Shown: piece after piece, positions 1 to 9,522 of the stretch
Layout of the letters: every line of letters begins with the position of its first letter
Position numbering within the stretch: position 1 is the stretch's first letter
Notes under the pieces: generated by a model
Seen by the model: the letters and a program-made list of their open reading frames with translations, nothing else
Databases searched by the model: none
What the model was told of the DNA's origin: nothing
Translations under genes and position numbers: made by a program
Source: Saxidomus purpurata
Lineage: Eukaryota > Mollusca > Bivalvia > Venerida > Veneridae
DNA length: 64,000 nucleotides
Direction of reading: 5' to 3'
NCBI GenBank assembly: GCA_022818135.1
Contig: JAFMSR010000012.1
Location: 7,121,570-7,185,569 of the forward strand

Positions 1-1297
1 CAAGCAATGTCTGTGTTCAAGCTAAATACGCCACAAGAGTAAAGTAATTGCTTTGTTTGTTGTAATTTTGTATTTATGTATACTGCTGCATAAAATATAA
101 GTAATAACTTTTGTTAGGAATGAGAATAGGGAAAACTTGATATGTAGGTACCTTTTTGGATTATTTTTGGTTCAGTCGTTCCAATGTCATCCTCATTGTT
201 GTTAAAAATAGAAGAAACATAATGTTCTTATATCTTTGGTTCTGATTGACCTATCATCGCAACACTTGCACATCAGAATATAGTTTGGAGTAATTCGGGC
301 CAATGTCAAGGTCATTGTCAGTAAGAATAGATAAAGGTTTCCAGTGGATAACTTCAATGTAGATTGTTGCAAATATATATAGTAAGCCTACATCAATCTG
401 TCTGCAAAATCGAAAAGGATTTTGAAAACCATTGTAGTTTTACTTAGAAATTCCTATTTATAGTCCATTGTGCAAGGTTCTGTCATGGACATACTCAGTT
501 GTCACTTGTAGCATCGGTTAAAAATTTTAAACATTCCTTACTAACTGTTTCTAAATTTTGAAACTGGGTAATCTAGGTCAAATTTTAGAGAAAAAAACGT
601 TAATAAGTAGTTGATAAGAAAATTTCAGACGAGGATTGAGATATATCCCAAAAACGAGGCTCTTGAGTTTAAAAGACTGAGGTCTATAGCTTAGATATTT
701 TGCGTATAACATTTTGTATCAGTTGTTAAAATAATTCAAATTGTATCACGCCCTTGAGGTTACAAAGTTTTGAGTACTGAGTCTGTGATCCCCAACCATC
801 ATAGACCTGAAGGTTACTACTACTGATATTTAGGTCATTATGTAAAGATCAAGGTCAAACATCAACTATGCAAGCATTGTAAAATCGTTTGCCAAGGGGT
901 CCTCAAACTTGATTGGCATAAAATGACCACTACCCTCATTTCAATAACTGGGCCATAGATAAGGTGATTTTCGATTATCAATTAAACGAATTTGCTTGTT
1001 ACTCAATATTGACTTTAACATTTTATTTCTGCAAAATTATTGGTTTTGTTAAATGGTTGTAGTGTTGACTGATAACTATTTTGTAATGCAGTAATACATG
1101 TATATGTTCTATGCATATAAACAACATTAAGTTACATGTACCCAAAATACAAACAGAATTATCTATATCAGAATGTGTTTATGTTGTTTTTTTACAAAGA
1201 CCGACATGTTTTCCATAACACCCCCTACCCACGTACGTTAAACACTTATTACCAATAAAAGATCGAAGCTATTTCAATAACAGTTTCAAAACACTTT
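1..1297. other. AT-rich non-coding stretch
   Basis: No coding signal, RNA gene or clear repeat boundary is visible. Around 760-1,010 there are phrases about 'aggtcaaggtcaaa' and 'actgggccatag' that look like worn copies of a dispersed repeat, but I cannot delimit it. Confidence 0.5.
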
Positions 1298-1570
1298 TTG
1301 GTAGATCCCTGGTGTCGAGCGGGCGAGGTATGTAGGTAGACGTTAGTCTGACTCTTCGTGCTAGAAGTGCCTGAATGATAGCATGAAGGGAAACGCCTCG
1401 TCTATTGTGGCGAAGACAATTTGAAAATGTGAGTGCTTGCCAGGCAAGGCTCTGCAATCCCAAGTGCCTGTTGCATTATAATCGTGACACAGTGCCTTGG
1501 GTGCGCTGCGGGTCGTCAGTCTGTCAAACATTCGCACTTCCGAATTCATCGACACCCAGGTAAATAAAAA
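1298..1570. other. GC-richer island, unidentified
   Basis: Base composition is visibly closer to 50% GC than the AT-rich flanks. Short open frames exist on the minus strand, but none resembles a protein I know and none has a convincing start or splice context, although 'cccaggtaaat' near 1,556 would serve as a plus-strand donor site. It may be an old exon or a fragment of a mobile element. Confidence 0.25.
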
Positions 1571-1697
1571 TGCTCTATAAAATGTTTGTACACACTCTCC
1601 ATCCAATAAGAGTCTTTACAAAGTTGAGTGACATATCTATAAAATCCCTCTGTTAACCTAGAGAAAATGCTGGAATAAAGCAATATTATTAAAAGTA

Positions 1698-1806
1698 CTA
1701 TGTTGATGCACCGCATCAACATAGTTGCCTTATACAGCTAATGTATAGTAAACAAACTATGTTCATGCAACATAGTTACTATGTTGATGCGGTGCATGAG
1801 CATAGT
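1698..1806. repeat. two nested hairpins built on one motif
   Basis: Arms at 1,698-1,709 and 1,713-1,724 are perfect inverses with a 3-nt loop (motif CTATGTTGATGC). A second, longer foldback uses arms 1,756-1,768 and 1,794-1,806 with one mismatch, and re-uses the same motif inside. The arrangement suggests a small palindromic element or the relic of repeated inversions. Confidence 0.7.
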
Positions 1807-1923
1807 CAGCTATATGTAATATAATATCAATATTGAACCACTGGGGATACAGAAGGTTTCAGGAAAGTGATGCATGCGTAGTAAACTATGTTTCAAAATG
1901 TTTTTTGTTATCTGGGCAAGTCG

Positions 1924-2375
1924 GTAATATTATATGTTATTTGGTTTTTGAAGTGGTATATGGGGATATATTACCCGCCTAGACTTATATTACTCGAGCC
2001 GTTAGGCGAGGGTAATATATTGTCGAGGCGGGTAATATATCTCCATATATCAAGTCAAAAAACAAATAACAATTTTATTTACCCTTCCCTTTCTTAGATA
2101 TTGAAAGATTCCGTTTATGTTTTATTTATTTAACGGCTGAACGTAACCAGACCTTCAAATCCCCTTATGATACCTCAATGTCACTACGTGACGTCACAAA
2201 TCAGCACGGACTTCTACATTGACGTAATGTACGCGGCGAACAAGCTCACGTGCAACATGGGGTACAGTAACGGGGTTATGTCAATTGTATATTACCGGCT
2301 TGCCCGTAAATATCAATATCTATTTACGGATCATTGACCAATCAGAAGACTGCAAATTTCATGGGTAATAAAATT
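1924..2375 (+). mobile_element. dispersed repeat family A, copy 1 (MITE-like)
   Basis: This is the longest copy of a family also seen reversed at 7,262-7,500 and 10,804-11,112 and as fragments near 12,000 and 57,400. It opens with a foldback: two inverse segments around 1,960-2,060 share the core GGCGGGTAATATAT. Next come conserved blocks containing GTGACGTCAC near 2,190 and TTGACCAATCAGAAG near 2,334. It has no coding capacity. The small open frame across its left part is a by-product. Ends carry GGTAATA-type sequence, but I could not define a target duplication. Confidence 0.75.
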
Positions 2376-2399
2376 AAATAGCAGTTATGAGTTTAACTA

Positions 2400-2750
2400 T
2401 GATAATACCGTGTTTTCAGCTACATGTAGATCTATATCATTTTTACATGGAGATCTGAGCTCATAATGTGTTTTATTAGCACATGTTGCTAAAATATCTT
2501 TCATGTACAATGGGGATAAATTATGAAGTGTTTTATACACTTGTATACCAATATGATATTTGTTTCTTGCATTTTACTTCTTTAAATAATGGAGCAGATG
2601 GATAATCGTAATTCTTATGGAGTATCATTCTTGCAGCACGCTTTTGAATATTCAGAATTTTGTTTAGGTGCTTCATGCTACTGTTAGACCATAGTATGCT
2701 TCCATAATCAAAAATTGGCAGAACATATGCATTAAAATAACGTATCCTGA
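2400..2750 (-). pseudogene. LINE ORF2 C-terminal fragment (CR1/L2 type)
   Basis: Read on the minus strand, the sequence encodes a piece typical of the region after the reverse transcriptase palm of CR1/L2-type non-LTR retrotransposons. A 'PIFDYGS' block (about 2,698-2,718) is followed by 'NIQKRAARMI' and, after a frameshift near 2,550, 'TLHNLSPLYM'. Only some 110 codons survive and there is no start or tail. It abuts family A copy 1, so one of the two probably interrupted the other. The LINE call rests on the order and spacing of these blocks. Confidence 0.65.
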
Positions 2751-3675
2751 CTCAAATATGGCTTAATTCGACGTAAAAGTAAGCTTTTTGTAAACAAAAC
2801 AGTAAATAAAGTCAGTGTAAATGGCATCGTAACATTAATCAAGTTTACTGGACGTGTATCATCCATCGGATCCTCCCGTTTGCCCCAAGTCATGCACAGT
2901 ATTCCATGTACGATCCTCTATACGTCGGGTAAATTGAACAGCCAAACCACGATGCGCGTGCAACGTCGTTCAAGGTCGGATATTGCAGAGTAACCCAAAT
3001 AGATTTTGTTTTTCATGTATGTAGGTTATTCGCTGGTCGTGTTAGAATAATTAAGATAAAATTTAGAAGACCCAATAAACTATTTTTATTAAGTTAAAGA
3101 TTATGCCTTGTCTTAGAGCAATATAGGTCATAACGGTACAATTTTGTGTTTAATCTCACGGCTAAGAAGTGGAAGGTAGATCTAGATCAAACCAAACTTG
3201 AAAACAAAAAATTCTGAAAAAAAAGTAGATAGCCATGCGCATGTTATTACCAGCGGATGTTCAACATACAGGCAAACCTGTGTTTAGGATACACATTCAG
3301 AGACAAATATGTGTTTGAACATGTACGTCTCCCGTGAAATGTTTCTGCACTTTCTGTAGACACCGTAAAAATTTATTATTTTTAAGGCCTGTAATTTACA
3401 ATTCGGTCCTGCATATACATATACTCCTTCACAAGTCAATATTACGTACGATGCACAAACTTTAGGAAAACCTCCTTTTTTAACTTTGTTGAAAAGTTTA
3501 AAGGAACACAGATTTACCAGTATCATTGAAAAGAACTGCTTCAAAGAAACACGTAAAGAAAGAAGTCATACAGTGTCCACCAGGGGCGTAACTAGGTGTA
3601 CTCCTGTACGCACGTGCATACAAATCGATTCCGTAATCGAAAAGAAAGGCGTACCTTAAACTTCGAAAAAAGTAA
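2751..3675. other. non-coding stretch
   Basis: No gene, RNA or repeat with definable limits was seen. Short open frames here have no recognisable domains. Confidence 0.45.
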
Positions 3676-4312
3676 TAATCAAAGGACTGAAAGTGCTGGA
3701 GGATCGATTGTTTTGAACAACACAGTCTGCACACATACATGTGTTAATATCAGGACAACACAGATTGTACACATCACATGTGTGAATATCAGGACAACCC
3801 TTGCACGAGTAAACTGGAGACACAACTGTCCACAAATTTTGACCTTTTACCATTTGTATAAACTTTACTTTTGAGATAGGAACCCATGTGCTTACATTTT
3901 GCATGCAGTGACTATGTTCAACTACACTATGAAGTATTAAGCTGTGAATGGTAACTGAGAAATGGATTCCGAAAAAACTGAACTGAAAATTCATAGTTTG
4001 AACAACTTTTAATGTCATTCAAAAGTTATGGGATATGCTCCTAGGGTTGATTGTATTGCGCCAATTCATTGATTCGAATTTAACGTCGCACTCAACAGCT
4101 AAGGTCATATTGTAACTTCCAGCTTTCATGGAGGAGAAAGACCCTGGGTGCCATTTCTGGCATTATTTCAGTCACGAGCGGGCACCTGGGTAGAACCTAG
4201 ATAGCTCCCAGACATAAAAGAATTCGACCCAAGTAGGGCACGAACCTACAGCGGTGAGGGACAAGTAAACATCAGTCAGTGACCTTAACCACTCGGCCAC
4301 AGATGTCATTGT
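3676..4312 (-). mobile_element. long tRNA-Ser-like SINE (family B) with tandem tail
   Basis: On the minus strand the element starts with a tRNA-like head. The A-box region reads TGGCCGAGTGGTTAAGG (about 4,283-4,300) and the B-box AGGTTCGTGCCC (about 4,235-4,247), as in serine tRNA genes. A conserved body follows, with CTCCATGAAAGC and GTGCGACGTTAAA blocks. The 3' part is unusually long and contains two or three copies of a roughly 35-bp unit with ACACATGTATGTGTG. It ends in the AGTCCTTTGATT block shared by every copy. The layout resembles molluscan V-SINE-type elements such as RUDI; that assignment is from memory and unverified. A fuller plus-strand copy lies at 49,772-50,352. Confidence 0.75.
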
Positions 4313-4529
4313 ATGATGCCAAGCAATTGTCTGAAGTGTTAAGGCTTTAATGGTTACCGAGAAAGTGAATTTTAAGGAAGCTTAACCATATTCAAGACGA
4401 CAGTGCCGACTGACGTCAAGAAGATTATTACAGTGGCTCTTCCGTTTTTCAAAGAAAAGCTAAAAATTGATTGATCAATCTTTTCTTATAAATTGATTCA
4501 GTATATACCTATTGTAGAACAAGTACTTG

Positions 4530-4583
4530 CAGCTTTTTTTTTTTTTTGGTTTTTTTATTTTAAAATAAAAAAAAAAAAAATAT

Positions 4584-4669
<86 letters not shown>

Positions 4670-4850
4670 TAATATAAAAAAGATTTTTTTTTTTTTTTTT
4701 TTTAAAATTATATTTGTTTTTGTTATTTTTTTAAAAAAAAAAAAAAAGTATTTTTTTTTGGTTTAATAATTTTTTTTTTTTTTAATTATTTTTTTTTTAA
4801 ATACCCCCCAAAAATTTATTTAAAAAAAAAAAATTAGGAAAAAGTTAATT
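4530..4850. repeat. homopolymer A/T block, suspected artefact
   Basis: Alternating long runs of T and A with almost no other bases. Together with the G/C runs further on, this is unlike normal low-complexity animal DNA and looks like a badly resolved sequencing or assembly stretch. Confidence 0.7.
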
Positions 4851-5224
4851 ACAAATAAAATTCTAATTGTATTTATATTGAGTTAACTATCCCCATGACC
4901 ACAAAAAACAAAAAAAAGAAATTTTTTTTTCCTTTAGATTATTGCATTTCTGTGCTTCTCAAAAAAATACTGCTGTAATTGTGTTTCTTGCAATATACCG
5001 GGTAAACTTCCAATGCGTGTCAGAACCACCATTTAAATACAACATTACCAGCCCTTCTAGCATACTGTTTTAAAATTTTTTGCTAATCGAAACCCTAAGA
5101 CGTCAGGCGGGGAGTTTGATGGTAGAGGCGTGGCAAGTTACAAAAAGGTTTTTTGGATTCCGAGTGTTGTAATTAAAAAAATAAATGCCTTGTTTTTATT
5201 AATGACACCCAAATTCTGATACAG

Positions 5225-5480
5225 GGTGATTTATTTTGGCACCCAGGATCTTCCTCCTCCATGAAAGCCGGAAGGTGCAATATTGTTTTTAAAGATACCT
5301 TAGCTGTTGGGTGCGACGTTAATTTATCCGTATCCAAATTAACAGAGTATTTCGTCGGGTTAAAAAAAAATTTTGTGGAATGGAAAAAGGTTTTATTTTG
5401 TTTTGTTTTAAAAATTATATAGTAAATACAATATCAATCAACCATTTATTTGTGTTTGTTCCTACAGGGCATATCCCGTA

Positions 5481-5512
<32 letters not shown>

Positions 5513-5691
5513 AAAAAGAGGGGGACAGGAGATTAAAAAAAAATAGTTTTTTTGGGGGGGGGGGTTTTTTGGGGTTTTGGCGACTTTGTGACGCAAGAAA
5601 GCAAGAGGGAGCAATGTAATGGGGGATTTGAATGACATTTAAAAGTTGTTCAAACCATAAATTTTCAGTTCAGTTTTGTCAAAATCCATTT

Positions 5692-5753
<62 letters not shown>

Positions 5754-5906
5754 GTTTGGGGGGGTTGGGGGGGGGGGGGGGGGGTCGGGCCCCCTCCCCC
5801 CCCCCCCCCCTTTTTTTTTTTTTTTTTTTGGGGGGGGGGGGGGGGGGCGCCCCCCCCCCCCCCCCCCCCCGGGGGGGGGGGGGGGGGGCCCCCCCCCCCC
5901 CCCCCC

Positions 5907-5949
<43 letters not shown>

Positions 5950-6345
5950 TTCCTCCTTCCCCCCCCCCCACCCCCCCCTGGGGGGGGCCCCCCCCTTTTT
6001 TTTTTTATTTTTTAGTTTTTCAACCCAAATTTTTGTTTGTTTGCTTCAGTTACGATTCACAGCTTAATTTTTAATACTTCATAGGGTAGTTGAACATTGT
6101 CACTGAATGACATAATGTAAGCACATAGGTTCCTATCTCAAAAGTAAAGTTTACACAAATGGTGAAAGGTCAAAATTTGTGGACAGTTGTGTCTCCAGTT
6201 TATAACTTTACTCGTGCAAGGGTTGTCCTGATATTCACACATGTATGTGTACAGTCTATGTTGTCCTGATATTTACACATGTATGTGTGCAGACTGTGTT
6301 GTTCAGAGACAATCGATCCTCCAGCACTTTCAGTCCTTTGATTAT
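5225..6345 (+). mobile_element. family B element fragment, broken by homopolymer blocks
   Basis: Body blocks of family B are recognisable at 5,225-5,330 (CTTCCTCCTCCATGAAAGC and the GCGACGTTAA block), 5,625-5,692, and 6,040-6,345 (the tandem ACACATGTATGTGTG tail and the AGTCCTTTGATT end). Between them lie homopolymer runs at 5,481-5,590 and 5,693-6,040 that are absent from the matching copies at 37,905-38,335 and 52,664-53,165. The tRNA head is missing, as in those composite copies. Confidence 0.7.
5481..6010. repeat. poly-G/poly-C/poly-T blocks, suspected artefact
   Basis: Runs of G up to about 60 nt alternate with runs of C and T, cutting through a repeat whose other copies are contiguous. 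Glycine- and proline-only open frames here (5,632-6,074 on either strand) are meaningless. Confidence 0.75.
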
Positions 6346-6680
6346 CTTCTAGTGTCTCCGGTCTAACTATCAAAACCGCGTAGGAAAAAAGTTCTATACA
6401 TAACAGATACCTCGTATCAATATAATTTTATGTTATTCTGAAATGTTTTGATATCATTTAGATATGTTACTGTATAATTTTTAAAACAGAAGACAGTTTA
6501 ATTCGAAACAACTGAATATATGAAACTACTTGTTTGTATGTAAAGCGTTCGGCCGTTTCAAGGACTATCCTATCTGCTTCTATTTTCATATACACTTAGA
6601 CTAGTTTTGCTTAGACCCCTCGTTATACTCTGTTAACATTGGATCAATTGAAAATTCAATCGATCCAAAAATCAGAATCT
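6346..6680 (-). repeat. terminal part of composite element C
   Basis: Matches the left end of element C (36,405-36,690) in reverse. It has the 'accgcgtagg' block, the 'ctacttgtttgtatgtaaag' block and the terminal palindrome around 6,640-6,666 based on TTGGATC...GATCCAA. It is fused directly behind a family B end in the opposite relative orientation to the two other C copies, so this is a rearranged junction. Confidence 0.65.
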
Positions 6681-7261
6681 TAGGGGGATAGGGGCACATA
6701 TTTACTGACTCTGTGGCTAGCTAGAACTCTGTTTTCGAATTTGTTCTGTGTAGGGCCATGGTCGGTTCTGTGCCCCAAAACTTCTTCCGAGATCTGCAAA
6801 ACAGTTACCTTCGGTGACGGATATTTCCATCTGAACCAAATGTCTCATGATAGAAACATTTTCTTGCATACCGTCTAAGTAGATTTCTGAATGCAAACCT
6901 ATCTATTTTCATATAAAACAAACGAAATTTATATGTTGAGGTTTGGGAATGTGGCGTCACAATGTTTATAACGTTACGTCACAAGTAATTCAGGAGAGGG
7001 GTCAGACCGGTTTTTCCGGCATTGGTAAAATCAACATAAATGCCGATCCGATTTGCAAAAAAGTATAGTTTACAGATTTGATTGACGAATTAAGAAACAC
7101 TTGTAAACATGTAATTGAAATGCAGAGTAAAGCTCCCAATGTCGCTCGTGAAAAGACACAGGGATCGTGTTTTTGACAGTAAGTCCCCAACGATACTCTT
7201 TATAACATATTTGACGTCATAAGCATTCAATAACAAACTTTCTATATTTTCAATATATAAC
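6681..7261. other. non-coding stretch
   Basis: Nothing recognisable as a gene. Two GTCAC-containing phrases near 6,955-6,985 are isolated. Confidence 0.45.
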
Positions 7262-7500
7262 TTTATTACCCTTCCATGAAATTTGCGGTCTTCTGATTGG
7301 TCAACGATCCGTAAATAGATATTGATATTTACGGGCAAGCCGGTAATATACACTTGACACTACGCCGTTACTGTAACCCATGCTTTAACAGCAGTGACAT
7401 TGAGGTATCATAAGGGGATTTGAAGGTTTTGTTACGTTCAGCCTTTAAATAAATAAAACATAAACGGAATCTTTCAATATTCCAGAAAGGGAAGGCCCTT
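7262..7500 (-). mobile_element. family A, copy 2
   Basis: Reverse-oriented copy lacking the foldback start of copy 1 and missing the central GTGACGTCAC segment (junction near 7,390). Shared blocks include the CTTCTGATTGGTCAA segment and the CATAAACGGAATC segment. It has no coding capacity. Confidence 0.75.
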
Positions 7501-8121
7501 TAAGGAGGCAGACTACAGTCTTGGCTTTTCACACAACACTCCACTCCGCAACTTGCAAAACCACAACCCAAACACTGTAATCACATACCTGAAACAAATG
7601 TAGTACATTTTTAGCATGATCATGTGTGACTCAATAAGAAATGCCAGTAGTTTCAGTCCGAAACCAAAACCGTCATCCACCAGCTCAGCATTCTGTGTTT
7701 TCAAATATCGCGAAATATGACGACAAAATAACACATTTTGCTAATGTTTACACTACTACTGAACATTCTTCTACACTGATGGAACCAACTGCTACACTGT
7801 TTCCGACTCTTGAAACACTGTAAATCAAGAAAACAAGCTCCATGCTACAAATATTCAATACCGTTTTATCAAAATTTCAAATCTCCAAGGGTCCCTGTCA
7901 AAATGAAACTTGCATTCCCGGCTAATTCTAGACAGACATGCTTTCGTACTTGGCAGCCATTACGTCACTACTGCAAGGTCAATGTCACTGGTTTGACTTT
8001 CATCAAATCACTAAATCTCAATACTTGACAATGAAAATGCATATATAGCATGTATTAATATTATCAACCAAGACCATGCACTTGGATCTGCATTTTACCT
8101 CTAATTTGTAAATTTCGTCAC
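7501..8121. other. no confident gene
   Basis: Two adjacent short frames (7,641-7,823 and 7,810-8,028) lie just upstream of LINE ORF1 material, on the same strand. They may be decayed 5' sequence of that LINE, but I see no diagnostic motif in them. Confidence 0.35.
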
Positions 8122-8538
8122 TAACAGCCTGAAACCGTATACTGCCACTTAAACGAAACACTACAGCGCGTGTGCACTGATTCAGGTGCGAGGCTTATTG
8201 ACGTGTACTCATCTTGCGTATATGCTGATGGCCAGACAGATATCAATTTGTTCAACAGAGACCGGATACACCTCAACACTGTTGGGTCTTCACATCTTGT
8301 ACAGCGTATTCAACGGGATGTTCCGATTATCAGAGACAAAACACGCAACGATAACGCTCCCCAAACTGGAGTTTGGCAACATCGACCTCGACAAACCGGA
8401 TATTACGCCCCTTCGCAGACAAATTGGCGTGGCGGATTTAAGAACATCCAGAGTGGACATCTGCATGGACCACGTCCATACTGTACAAACTGTAATAAGA
8501 GGAACCATTACACACACGAGTGCCGGATGTGCTGGTAG
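8122..8538 (+). pseudogene. LINE ORF1 C-terminal part (esterase-like plus zinc knuckle)
   Basis: The frame reads through a stretch with 'LIDVYSSC' and 'DRIHLNTVG', matching the C-terminal end of the SGNH-type esterase found in ORF1 of many CR1/L2-type LINEs, where the D..HLN block holds the catalytic Asp and His. It ends with a CCHC zinc knuckle of exact spacing C-x2-C-x4-H-x4-C (residues CTNCNKRNHYTHEC) just before the stop at 8,536-8,538. Such proteins coat the element's RNA. The N-terminus, including the catalytic serine block, is missing. No good start codon exists, so this is a remnant. Confidence 0.65.
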
Positions 8539-8832
8539 GGACTCGGTGACAATCACACATTGAACGAGGACCGGTATTGTTCAAATGCATTTAATGTTCT
8601 ACAAAACATATGTTCTGAATGTAACACGTTTATATGTTGTTGCTCTAAGAAGTCTTACAATAGTTACACTAATAATGTAAATATTACTATTGATACTAAT
8701 TTTAACATGTCTTTTACCAACGAACCATGCGTTGTAATACCTCTATTCTAACAATACCTGATAGAGAAATAACCACTATTAACCACTATTCCTACAAATA
8801 ATATAGGAATTACTAATTTTTCTGATATCCAG

Positions 8833-9121
8833 TCATTTAAAAGGAAGGGTTTACATGCAGCTCACCTAAACATTCAGCATTTTTACCAAAGTTTGATGAA
8901 ATTAAATATCAGCTATCTCGAAAGGAAAACAGTACTGATATCTTCAGTTTTTGTGAGACTTTTCTGAGCAAACGGCTGATTCTAAATTAATGATAGCAGA
9001 CTATGTAATTGAAAGAAAAGATAGAACTGCGAAATCTGGTGGTGGAATTTTGATTCATATACTCAGTTCATTGCCATATACACGGCGTCGACAGTATAGA
9101 AGCAATGTGGATTGAGATATA
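8833..9121 (+). pseudogene. LINE ORF2 endonuclease, N-terminal half
   Basis: Reads 'AHLNIQHF', 'KFDEIKYQL', 'DIFSFCETFL' and 'SGGGILIHI' in order, the start of an AP-like endonuclease of CR1/L2-type ORF2; the E in 'CETFL' is the expected metal-binding position. Frameshifts lie near 8,885, 8,970 and 9,080. The frame ends in 'MWIEI' at the left edge of the inserted LTR element and resumes at 9,523. Confidence 0.7.
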
Positions 9122-9168
9122 TGTCACAGTTCGGACTTAGTTCACAATTGGTGAGAATATGTGTAAGC

Positions 9169-9241
9169 GGCCCGGTAGCTCAGTCGGTAGAGCATTCGCC
9201 CTGTAAGCGAAAGGCCCCGGGTTCGAGCCCCGGTCTGGCTG
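9169..9241 (+). tRNA. tRNA-like gene inside 5' LTR, anticodon TGT (Thr-type)
   Basis: Folds as a 73-nt cloverleaf. The acceptor stem GGCCCGG pairs with TCTGGCT (one C:T mismatch, two G:T pairs). The D arm is GCTC/GAGC, the anticodon stem TTCGC/GCGAA, the variable loop five bases, and the T stem CCGGG/CCCGG with loop TTCGAGC. The A box TAGCTCAGTCGG and B box GGTTCGAGCCC fit Pol III consensus. The anticodon loop is CCTGTAA, giving TGT, but position 33 is C where tRNAs have U. Together with the acceptor mismatch this argues against a working tRNA and for a retained promoter or RNA structure. A T4 run follows at 9,246-9,249. Confidence 0.8.
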
Positions 9242-9245
9242 CACA

Positions 9246-9249
9246 TTTT
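9246..9249 (+). terminator. Pol III T4 terminator after the tRNA-like gene
   Basis: Four T residues lie five bases past the discriminator base. The matching spot in the 3' LTR has five T (9,499-9,503). Both are minimal Pol III stop signals. Confidence 0.6.
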
Positions 9250-9265
9250 CTCACCCTGTGACATT

Positions 9266-9283
9266 TGGCGCCCAACACGGGAC
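9266..9283 (+). promoter_or_regulatory. primer-binding site, tRNA-Lys type
   Basis: TGGCGCCCAACACGGGAC begins two bases after the 5' LTR. It is complementary to a tRNA 3' end finishing in ...GTTGGGCGCCA, the form of lysine tRNA (CUU). This is the position and kind of site at which LTR elements start minus-strand DNA synthesis. The primer tRNA is different from the threonine-type sequence carried within the LTR. Confidence 0.85.
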
Positions 9284-9337
9284 TGTGACTGGATATATAC
9301 TTCGAGATCATGTTTACCTTGTTCTCTTAACCCGTAC

Positions 9338-9357
9338 GAAATTCGAGGACGAATTTC
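9338..9357 (+). repeat. 8-bp perfect inverted repeat before the polypurine tract
   Basis: GAAATTCG and CGAATTTC are separated by AGGA. The hairpin sits six bases before the purine-rich tract and is one of the few structured parts of the interior. Confidence 0.7.
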
Positions 9358-9362
9358 AATAT

Positions 9363-9374
9363 GGTGGGGGAGTA
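9363..9374 (+). promoter_or_regulatory. polypurine tract
   Basis: GGTGGGGGAGTA sits immediately before the 3' LTR, where plus-strand synthesis would be primed in an LTR retrotransposon. Confidence 0.75.
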
Positions 9375-9517
9375 TGTCACAGTTCGGACTTAGTTCACAA
9401 TTGGGGAGAATATGTGTAAGCGGCCCGGTAGCTCAGTCGGTAGAGCATTCGCCCTGTAAGTGAAAGGCCCCGGGTTCGTGCCCCGGTTAGGCTGCACATT
9501 TTTCTCACCATGTGACA
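9375..9517 (+). repeat. 3' LTR of the TRIM
   Basis: 143 bp, same ends as the 5' LTR. Six substitutions and one extra T separate the two; four of the substitutions fall in the 3' half of the tRNA-like gene. Confidence 0.9.
9422..9494 (+). tRNA. decayed tRNA-like gene inside 3' LTR
   Basis: Same 73-nt fold as the 5' copy. An anticodon-stem C is now T (G:T wobble), the invariant T-loop A58 is T so the B box reads GGTTCGTGCCC, and the acceptor 3' strand is TTAGGCT. It is probably not transcribed or processed as well as the upstream copy. Confidence 0.6.
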
Positions 9518-9522
9518 TTTAC

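Larger units (their letters stand above)
9122..9263 (+). repeat. 5' LTR of the TRIM
   Basis: 142 bp, bounded by the inverted ends TGTCACAG and CTGTGACA. It contains the better-preserved tRNA-like gene (9,169-9,241) and a T4 run after it. No TATA-type Pol II promoter is evident, so Pol III could drive transcription of at least part of the LTR. Confidence 0.9.
9122..9517 (+). mobile_element. 396-bp TRIM with a tRNA-like gene in each LTR
   Basis: A complete miniature LTR retrotransposon with two LTRs of 142 and 143 bp. Both start TGTCACAG and end TGTGACA. They flank a 111-bp non-coding interior with a primer-binding site and a purine-rich tract. LTRs differ by six substitutions and one indel, so the insertion is not very recent. 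It has no coding capacity, so reverse transcription must come from a partner element. The CGAGGACGAATTT...GGTGGGGGAG sequence before the 3' LTR recalls chromovirus-type Gypsy elements (inference). The insertion splits a LINE endonuclease frame (MWIEI | TQSKPF). The flanking five bases (ATATA and TTTAC) are not an exact target duplication. Confidence 0.9.

Noticed and set aside
3596..4018. Small proteins on both strands
   Set aside because: They lie in the tandem tail of the family B SINE.
5632..6074. Glycine- and proline-rich proteins
   Set aside because: They translate homopolymer G, C and T runs that look like sequence error.
9169..9494. Two ordinary host tRNA genes
   Set aside because: Both sit at the same place in matching LTRs of one element, with C33 in the loop and acceptor mismatches.
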